Of a stretch of DNA of 64,000 bases, positions 57,201-64,000 are shown piece by piece. The stretch's first letter is position 1, and each line of letters begins with the position of its first letter. The DNA is from Streblospio benedicti (lineage: Eukaryota > Annelida > Polychaeta > Spionida > Spionidae). The position numbers and the translations under genes are program-made. The stretch is taken from NCBI GenBank assembly GCA_019095985.1, contig CM032659.1, positions 29,134,350-29,198,349 on the forward strand. The letters are read 5' to 3'. The notes under the pieces were generated by a model. It was not told the origin of the DNA. It made no database searches and saw only the letters and a program-made list of their open reading frames with translations.

Positions 57201-60200
57201 CGACCCCCACGCCTTAAATAATGACTCAGCCTTTAGCTTCAAAATGACGCATTATTACTTAAACTGCGACTACAAATATGGGTGCTATTGAATAACGAAC
57301 CAACTCGGGTATTTATGACGGAACAGCTTTGATTTGCTGAAGAAATGATCCCAGTATTTCCATGACGAAAAGTTTTCGTGACAAATCTTCAGGCAGCCGC
57401 ACCCGCTAGGCCCAGGCCACTCACGCATGGGTATTCATAGTTCCGATGCCCCCCCCCTTTTCTGGATTTGTTAATGCTACCACGTGGGTCTCAAAAACAT
57501 TCCTATCGCCCGTAGTAAATAGAGAGAAATTGCCGACTTTCTACCCAAGAATGCTGTAATGAAATTGTGCTCTTCTTACTTTAACTTGGGATAAATTCGG
57601 TAACCTCTGTTCTACAACATACCAGAAGTATTCTCAGAAATCATTGATTATAAAGATTTGTTGGGAAATTTAGTTTTCCATCTTTTTGCGTCCACTACCA
57701 AATGAAGTCCCGCGATAATATAACGGGTTATTTGAGCAGCTACTCTTAATCGCATCGCGCTATGCTCGGTGTCTACAAATTACGGCGTGTGATAAAGGCT
57801 AATATACCCTAGCAAATGGCGTCACCTTTAAATCGCCAAAGAGTGATATTATTTGCGAAACGAATGGATTATCATCGTTACAATAGCATACCCATCAAAA
57901 ATTCACATGTCGGATCAATTTTAAACTGATTATGAAGTCATGGACGAAAGGATATTTCTCAAATCACGCACATTGTTTGAAAATCACAGTGGTTTGTGCG
58001 TGTGTGTTGGCGATGAAGAAATTTGACAGCTTAAAAGGCTGTACGCACACGACACATATATTTGAAGACATTTTTATAGACTCTTTCACCCAAGTAAGCT
58101 GTTTTATGTTCATTTTCGTATCATCTGTACCCTTTATGATGACTAACAGCAGTCATATTATTTTATGAGTAAGAGAACTTTTAGAAATTCGTCTTTCTAA
58201 AGTGTGCCTCGAACCGTTTTTTTTAATCAAGGGCGGCACCAGCTACATGTTTGGAAGATAATCTAGACGTATAAATCCATATTCCTATAACTAGATGTTG
58301 AAAATAAGAACCGCGATACTAAATATTTATGGAGGCACCGGAAACGTTATTGTTTCAGTTTAAAACTGTCAAAATGCTAGTGATAGTGTGCTGTAGTGTT
58401 TTTACTACAAGGTCATAACTCTTCTAAATCGATAATTGATAGGTATACATTGACTTTTGATACAATGTAGAAAAGAGGAAAGGTAGTGCATCCCAACTGA
58501 AAAATTAAGACGTTTAGCACAGGAGGAGATAACGCTTGTGAGACTATTATAGCACACCTGCGTATGTTTGTATGATTGGCTGTTGACGTAAAAAGGGGCG
58601 TGGCTCGGAACCATGAATTAGCCAGGAGTGGTGAAAACAGCAACAATGGCGGCGGCAGCATTAGCGCATCAAGGGGATCCTTTATATATATCTAATAAAC
58701 ACGTTGCTACTTGATTGATGCTATGCCCCGTGAGGAACAGTGAAGCGCCTGATAAATACTGGCGGAACTAACCTGAGACAAACGCAGTGTATAAACTGAC
58801 CATGCATTTCATTGGTAGTATATTTGTTCCTATTGGGTTTGATACTTATGTATTGACCAATTTCAAGTGACGTCACACGCTATATGCGCGCGCAGCCTGG
58901 ACCCAGAAAATATACCAGTGTCACAAAACATTGTGCACATTAGTCATTTTGAAGATGGTATTATTGTGCTCTATATTCATAATTATGTATGTGTGTCAAC
59001 ACACATAAATGTTCTTCTGCATACTTCTCTAGTTTTCATATAAGATACTCATATTTTATTTGGAATTGCATTTAATGAGCTTTGACCATATTTCTAAGTT
59101 GTGTTTTTGCCTCAAGCTCAAGCCAATGCCGATTTTGACAGTCAGTGTGTTTGACAAGATTATCCATAAATGTTGCTTATCCTTTCTAACTGTACATTAT
59201 GCGTATGTTATCCTTGATATATACATATCTTTCACGTATATATTCCATTGATAAAGTCCATATTTTGCTACAATTTGAATGTATAAAACACTCTGTTCGA
59301 CATTAGATGTAAAAGTCTAAGTAATTTATTTTTCCAAACGTCGAACGTAATAATTCATATGTCCTTGTTATAAATCTAGCTAAAAGCGGCACTGGCAGAT
59401 CAGAAAAGGCTGTTATTTAAAATAAATTATTTCATTTATGACACGTATTTGAGAAAGAATGCTGAGATGGATAGAGACTTCATGCCTTTGTTATTGATAC
59501 ACCACGGTTTGGGATAACATGGATGAGTATTTCTTACAGAGAATACACCTCAAAAGTCGGACTTTTGGGTCGGTTTCTCATACAATTATAAGGCGAATCG
59601 CGCCACGTGCTCAATGTTTTGAGTCCAACTTGCGCGCGCATCTTCCGACACGTGCCCGTGTTTACAAACACTGAAAGAGGTCTATTTTGTACTTCATTTC
59701 TTATGCTTATGAACTCTCACTTTTGGTTTAAGAAGTCTACACATTATGGAGGTCATATGAAGTCTTAGTTGTTTGATTAGAGCTGGACATGAAATACATA
59801 GGCAGATCCAGGGGCCGGCGCCCCCCCTTTTCCCACCAAAATACTTCATTTCCATAGGGTTTTTCATGAAATCCATTAAGTGCGCCACCCCCACCCTTTT
59901 TTCCTTAAGTGCACCCCCACTTTTCCAAAAACCTGCATCTGCCATTGAAATAAAGTCTCTGTTCAGCATACGTTATTGTTTTGGAGCAAAAACCTCCTAA
60001 TCACACAGAAGCCTAAAAATATGTTGGGCTGTGTTCGACGCAACTACCCAGTGTGGTTAGTAGCTTGTTATTAGCACAAAAACACCTTAATGGTGCAATC
60101 AAATAACCTCGGCAGCTTACCCTTTTCCATGGTCAGTTTATCTTCATGATGGCCGTCCACCCGCATGCACGCCTCCACATTGAAATACTTGTCCATCGAC

Positions 60201-60361
60201 TCACGCTGCTTGATCGCGCAGTGGAAGGCTCTTGACATTTGCTCGCGACTGACCGGTTGGTTGAACTGGAAATTGTTCATCACCTTTTCTGCTTCTGATA
60301 TCCATACAATAGATAAGGTGAACACAAGGCAGCACAGGAGAACATGGTCTGACCACTCCAT
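51168..60361 (-). CDS. FREP copy 3: intact four-EGF fibrinogen-related secreted protein gene
   Basis: Ten exons: 60121-60361 (ATG at 60361), 55867-55980, 55617-55730, 55037-55147, 54569-54682, 53927-54048, 53753-53822, 53220-53367, 51558-51736, 51168-51280 (TAA). They total 1326 bp, exactly 442 codons, with every phase matching. Protein of 441 residues: signal peptide 1-24, leader with two Cys to 80, EGF1 81-118 (calcium-binding type), EGF2 119-156, EGF3 157-193, EGF4 194-231, FReD 232-441 with calcium loop D-S-D-N-D at 374-378 and a four-Cys tail from about 405. Secreted FReD proteins bind sugars or acetylated groups in invertebrate immunity and also act in adhesion; the ligand here is unknown. 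Each EGF exon is symmetric (phase 1-1), allowing cassette skipping. A CRE site lies 78 bp upstream of the ATG. Confidence 0.9.
51558..51736 (-). CDS. Copy 3 FReD exon d
   Basis: Encodes [25 protein letters not shown], then [20 protein letters not shown] and WDVHPT. One codon longer than in copies 1 and 2. Confidence 0.88.
52250..53075 (-). mobile_element. S3 SINE and adjoining repeat in the exon c-d intron of copy 3
   Basis: Counterpart of 36610-37275, with a longer S3 body (52745-53075): GTGGCTAGGGCATTGGAC as A-box region on the minus strand, 'aggtcattgg' at the end. Confidence 0.6.
53220..53367 (-). CDS. Copy 3 FReD exon c
   Basis: Encodes [20 protein letters not shown], then [11 protein letters not shown] and [11 protein letters not shown]; phase 1 to 2. 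Confidence 0.92.
53753..53822 (-). CDS. Copy 3 FReD exon b
   Basis: Encodes [24 protein letters not shown]. Confidence 0.92.
53927..54048 (-). CDS. Copy 3 FReD exon a
   Basis: Encodes (D)[40 protein letters not shown]; the start of the fibrinogen-related domain. Confidence 0.92.
54569..54682 (-). CDS. Copy 3 EGF4 exon
   Basis: Encodes [39 protein letters not shown]; first residue Gly instead of the Asp of the other copies; six Cys. Confidence 0.88.
55037..55147 (-). CDS. Copy 3 EGF3 exon
   Basis: Encodes (D)[37 protein letters not shown]; intact, 111 bp. Its upstream half matches the broken EGF3 of copy 1. Confidence 0.88.
55617..55730 (-). CDS. Copy 3 EGF2 exon
   Basis: Encodes (D)[38 protein letters not shown]; intact version of the exon that is frameshifted in copy 2. 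Confidence 0.88.
55867..55980 (-). CDS. Copy 3 EGF1 exon (calcium-binding type)
   Basis: Encodes (D)[38 protein letters not shown]. One more Cys than the usual six (YCC), as in copy 2. Confidence 0.88.
56145..56470 (+). mobile_element. S2-type tRNA-derived SINE region, copy 3 intron 1
   Basis: Same element as 41576-41910, again between two direct copies of 'caagcaggctcctaccactgtattgac'. Confidence 0.55.
56480..59690. other. Intron 1 core of copy 3, unrelated to copy 2
   Basis: Homology to copy 2 ends at 'gacatcttcctgg' (56473) and resumes near 59710. Contains C-rich tracts at about 56515-56570 and 57115-57210, a promoter-like cluster at 58579-58648 and a TGACGTCA near 58869. No complete gene was recognised. 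Confidence 0.5.
58579..58648 (+). promoter_or_regulatory. Promoter-like cluster ending in a YY1-type start codon
   Basis: ATTGGC (inverted CCAAT), TGACGTAA (CRE-like) and GGGGCGTGGC (GC box) occur in 30 bp. About 50 bp downstream, AACAATGGCGGC has both a Kozak ATG and the YY1 motif common in TATA-less housekeeping promoters. The frame ([16 protein letters not shown]) ends after 22 codons unless spliced. Possibly the first exon of an unidentified gene, or a fragment of one. Confidence 0.3.
60121..60361 (-). CDS. Copy 3 exon 1: signal peptide and leader
   Basis: [24 protein letters not shown] is a typical signal peptide; the mature leader [46 protein letters not shown] has two Cys. Donor G|GTAAGC. 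ATG chosen as in copy 2. Confidence 0.88.
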
Positions 60362-60438
60362 GACGGGGATCCGTGCAGAGTGACTGAGAGTTGCTCGCCG
60401 CACACGGATTGTTACTCAGCCGTTGCGAGGGCCGCCGG

Positions 60439-60446
60439 TGACGTCA
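60439..60446. promoter_or_regulatory. CRE palindrome TGACGTCA upstream of copy 3
   Basis: Same site and spacing (78 bp before the ATG) as in copy 2; neighbouring bases differ slightly, the octamer does not. Confidence 0.5.
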
Positions 60447-60545
60447 TTGTCATGTGGCGGCAGCAGTGTACTTGTACCTGGATCTCACATGTGGTAGGAC
60501 AGTTAAACCTCTCTATCTAGACCACCTTTGGGTTGAGTGTTAGTT

Positions 60546-61498
60546 GGACACTAGTGGAGGAGGGACTTTTCATTAAGTTGCAGGATGAGTTGTAAGAGAA
60601 AAAGGTGGCCGATTTTAGTTTCAGCCACTAGGTCATGACCTTTTGACCTCTGGTGATGTCTATAATGACTTGATGACATAAATAATGGTATAAACATATT
60701 TTACAAAGCTATACCTTTCCAATGATACCCTATTTGCATACAAAAACTAATTTTAAACATACAGAAATTAGCTTTATATTTCCCCTATCCCCTAATTTTG
60801 ACGTATCGCGAAATCTCTGTGAGACGGAAAACCTTCATGAAAATAACCCCCATGGGACAATATTTGGCAATGGGAACAACTTGATTCCTTTTCCATATCA
60901 CCTAAGGATTTAAAAAATCATATTAGAAAAACGTTCCAGATGGTTCATGTGACCCAATATCTGCCAAACCGTCTAACAGGACTTCCTTACGAATGAGATA
61001 ACATGATCAAACGTGGACATCATGTAAATTATCTGTCGTCAACGTGTTTTTTTTTTCTGAATTCCTTGCCGACTTGCTGGCTTGTAGGTCACAATTTGAG
61101 AGCTTATTGAGGGACATCCCATTCCCGTCGTATTTCCATATCATATGGAATAGGCAGTATTTCTTTTCAAACATGACTTGAAGGGGCGCTGGAATGAGGA
61201 ATGGATATCTATAAGGGAGGCGTATCTCAAACTTACACGTAGTTAAAAATTCATAATCATCGTACACCCCCCCCTAATTTGACACATTATAAATTAAAAT
61301 ATATCAGAGACTTACAGGACGAGATATACATGTCTAATAAGATTATAATGTGTGTAAAGCTTGAAAAGATACTAGAAAATTTTCTGCTAATGATTTTTTA
61401 GCCCACAAGAACCCCGCAATGCAATATCTTTTGACGATTAAAACTTGCACCCACATAAGGGTTCCAATTCTCAGCCACACCTGTAGAAAGGTGATAAT
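60546..61498. other. No gene recognised
   Basis: Unique sequence beyond the duplication breakpoint; no coding or repeat family signal identified. Confidence 0.4.
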
Positions 61499-61834
61499 TT
61501 AAATCCACTTTACACATTAGCGAATTCCACTAACGTAGATCTGCATGCACCAGTGAACTGGCAAATTCGCCAGGAAATTTTGAACATGTTCAAATTTTTT
61601 GGACGACCATACAGTTTGGTTAAAGTATGCTACAAATAGTTATGCTGCGTCTGGGGATCGCAAGACATTCGCAATTATGAGTAACATTTCGTTTCGCTCA
61701 GCAACTCATCGCACCCTGCATTTTAACTACGTTCAATGCCGCCTCAATTCGCCCAAAGCTGACGACTTGACACAATGCGTGTAGGTGCATTGTAAGGGTT
61801 CGACTACCATCGCTCATGTGTAAAGCGGGTTTTA
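61499..61834. mobile_element. MITE, Harbinger-like family, copy 3
   Basis: Ends 'aaatccactttacacat' and 'atgtgtaaagcgggtttt' are imperfect inverted repeats; the interior matches the copies at 9172-9501 and 18341-18654 ('ttttgaacatgttcaaa', 'tacgttcaatgccgcctcaat'). Confidence 0.65.
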
Positions 61835-62640
61835 GCCCCAAGACCACCACATATTTGCGGGTGCAGATGCGGGACACAAGGGCTGCGCTGACCCGTGCAG
61901 GGATATGGTCTGTATGTAGCAGGTCATATATTGATAAAATTCTGTTCATGAATTCATGTGAATCATTTTAACCCGAAATATTACATTCTGTGTTGGTACA
62001 ACGCAAGGCATACAATATAATATGAAATATATTATTAGCAGGTGTATCTGATGATAAAGAACCCACAATAAATGATGTATCAAAGCTTTCAAGATGGCAA
62101 TTATTATGTCACATCTTTACCATCTACGTCTACATTAGTTATACAACAGATCAATTCCATACAATCAAAACAATTGACATTTCTTAACTCAGCTCAGTTT
62201 ATATTCCTCTCTGAGTGTACAATGTACTATATTATGCATGGTTTGAAATAGACAAATGCTGTATCTTAATAATTCATTATTACCGATGCAATCAACGCAT
62301 TAGTAATGACAATAATCATGGTAATGGAATATGTATAAAAAGGATGTCTATGTGCACAAATTATAGCCAAAACTAGATAGATAAACTCTATTGATAAAGG
62401 ATGTACGCACATGTAGGTATTAATTATTTACAATCCTGAAAGCCTAAAATTGTCAGGTGTTGATAATGCCTCTGGTTGGTTCATGGGAATCTCTTTCACA
62501 CTGTACATACAAGAGGATTGCTTTATCAAGACAATCAAGGGGCTAGCGTCAACAGAGAAGTGGTCTCTTAGCATTCCTTCCTCACATAATTTTGGTAACG
62601 CCATGGCCTTATGGCCTTAGCCCTTCCTACGGGCCTGTGA
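61835..62640. other. No gene recognised
   Basis: Non-coding spacer. Confidence 0.4.
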
Positions 62641-63005
62641 CATTTGTCAGTATAAGATGCTTACTAAAGAAGCATTGCCTAAGATTGATATAGATTGTGA
62701 CTCAATTTGCGGTACTGACATAAAATGCAAAAACAAAGCTCATAAACAAGCGATTGATAATATGTATAGCCAGATTATCAGTGCTCTCCAAGTATCAAGT
62801 CAGACATTTGTGAAACATAGTAAGGTACATGTACCTAAATGTCACAGTATTCCTGGTTGGAATGATTATGTTAAGGAGGTGCACTCCCAGGCTAGGTATG
62901 CATTTATCATGTGGCAACAGAGTGGTAAACCTCGTAATAGTCCTATTTGTGAAATCATGAAATCACTATTTGTCCCTACTGTATTATTATCATACAACGG
63001 TGACA
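62641..63005 (+). mobile_element. LINE fragment (endonuclease-RT linker region)
   Basis: Frame with HSIPGWNDYVKEVHSQARYA, FIMWQQSGKPRNSPICEIMK, matching the PGWN...V...AR.AF..W..SG.PR.GP....MK stretch that precedes the RT domain in CR1/RTE-like LINEs. 3'-truncated soon after. May come from the same family as 28860-29825, but they share no overlapping part. Confidence 0.6.
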
Positions 63006-63439
63006 GTCAACAGTGAATTGTAGGACTAATTGCAGGTAGCAATAGCTAGGGAAAGTTACTTCCAACACAACACGTAAACTTAAGTCGAGCTTATACCTGT
63101 GTGACCGAAGAGTCATCAACATCATGATGGTATCGTTCTAGTTTTACAGCTATCATGTGTTTGAGTCCTGCTGGGCCAGTTGATATGGAACAACTGAAGT
63201 ATGTAGATATTAGAATAGTAGTAGGCAGATGCCCGATGTAAAACAGGCGTTATAAAGAGAATACTGGACAATTTATTTGAACCACAAAATGATAACAATC
63301 TAAATCATCTATATGAACGTTTAACAAAACTAGATCAAAATTGCACATTTTCATTGCAAAGTACCAAAAACTGGACACATGTGATTGTGGATAGATGTGC
63401 AGACTTGTAAACACTGCACCAAGTTTGAATGTTTTGTTT

Positions 63440-63605
63440 GTTCTTCTGTGTGTCTATATAGAGTTGGGCTCCTGACAGCTGGCAACATAATCGCTAGTTC
63501 GATTCGCAGTCGGGTATGGTGGTGGTAGGTGACCAAACTCATCCCTAAAGACGGTCGAACAGTGCTCTGTGGTATGACCTGGTTACGCTCAGCCTGTTTT
63601 ATTGC
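63440..63605 (+). mobile_element. tRNA-derived SINE, family S3, diverged copy
   Basis: B-box-like TAGTTCGATTCGC, then a body with 'cgggtatggtggtggtaggtg' and 'cagtgctctgtgg' matching the minus-strand copies in the FREP introns. Confidence 0.5.
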
Positions 63606-63707
63606 TAATGGGGCTTATCAAACAGTGCTAGTCCGTCAATCAAATCTCATTGCACGATGGACTGGGGTACTAAATTTCAATTCTGGGACGAAATAATATT
63701 TTCTTGA

Positions 63708-64000
63708 AGTGTACAGTCGATTGTCCACTGTGTAATTATTGTTAATATGCAGTGCAGAAAAAAAGCACATTTGTAACTATACAATGTCTGTAATCAATGT
63801 GTCAGTAAACTATTAGCTTGGTTGTGAGACGATCGTTGTTTAATACCATCATTCCAAGCAGTGGGCTGTTAAAGGTTACACGGACGAACAGTTGTCTCTG
63901 TAACCCCTAGCTTACATACTTGGTCAGTTATCATCTCAACCCAGAGGTTGTGGGTTCAAATCTCACAAGAGGTCGACAATTTTGGGACATCTAATTTATT
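63708..64000 (+). mobile_element. Repeat with S2 SINE, cut by the window end
   Basis: Matches 24083-24372 along its whole length; B box GTGGGTTCAAATC. Continues beyond the window. Confidence 0.6.

Larger units (their letters stand above)
47965..60545. repeat. Segmental duplication unit B (contains FREP copy 3)
   Basis: Collinear partner of unit A. Flanking introns such as 51466-51555 against 35641-35734 are about 96% identical by eye, so the duplication is fairly young. The intron 1 core (56480-59690) is unrelated to that of unit A. Confidence 0.9.

Noticed and set aside
60071-60403. Longer N-terminus for FREP copy 3 starting upstream at 60403
   Set aside because: That codon is GTG, not ATG. 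The ATG at 60361 starts directly before the signal-peptide core, and the same is true of copy 2.

Overview
The window looks like a repeat-rich piece of a marine invertebrate genome, probably an invertebrate deuterostome such as a lancelet, acorn worm or sea urchin. The species cannot be fixed from the sequence. The grounds are genes split into many small phase-1 exons with GT..AG introns, EGF modules joined to a fibrinogen-related domain (FReD), DIRS-type and LINE retroelement relics, several tRNA-derived SINE families, and long tetranucleotide microsatellites. Two runs of exactly 100 N mark assembly gaps.

The main content is a cluster of three paralogous secreted EGF-FReD (FREP/ficolin-like) genes. 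Copy 1 lies on the plus strand (13,779-21,949). Copies 2 (35,341-47,446) and 3 (51,168-60,361) lie on the minus strand in tandem. Copy 3 is intact: ten exons join in frame to give 441 residues (signal peptide, short Cys-bearing leader, four EGF modules, FReD of about 210 residues with an unusual Cys-rich tail). Copy 2 has the same ten exons, but its second EGF exon is frameshifted; because that exon is symmetric (phase 1-1), skipping it would leave a 402-residue frame. Copy 1 has an unrelated leader exon, tandemly duplicated together with one EGF exon, and its penultimate EGF exon is frameshifted. In all three copies the last two FReD exons, which follow the D-S-D-N-D calcium loop and cover the likely ligand pocket, differ far more than the introns beside them. 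That localised hypervariability is the most interesting signal here.

Layout: 1-3.26 kb non-coding with short repeats; 3.26-5.85 kb a decayed DIRS-type retroelement (minus strand); 5.85-13 kb LINE fragments, a Harbinger-like MITE and an unrecognised decayed reading frame; 13-24 kb copy 1 and its conserved 3' flank; 24-30 kb mobile-element debris, a gap flanked by poor sequence, (TATG)n, a LINE 3' end and (TA)n; 30.3-47.6 kb duplication unit A with copy 2; 48.0-60.5 kb duplication unit B with copy 3; 60.5-64 kb MITE, LINE and SINE fragments. Unit A carries a 2-kb transposon-like insertion whose empty site survives in unit B. The core of intron 1 differs completely between copies 2 and 3; in copy 2 it holds an antisense, intron-bearing fragment of a ribosomal protein eS4 (RPS4) gene.

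No tRNA, rRNA or CRISPR gene was found. The tRNA-like stretches belong to SINEs.
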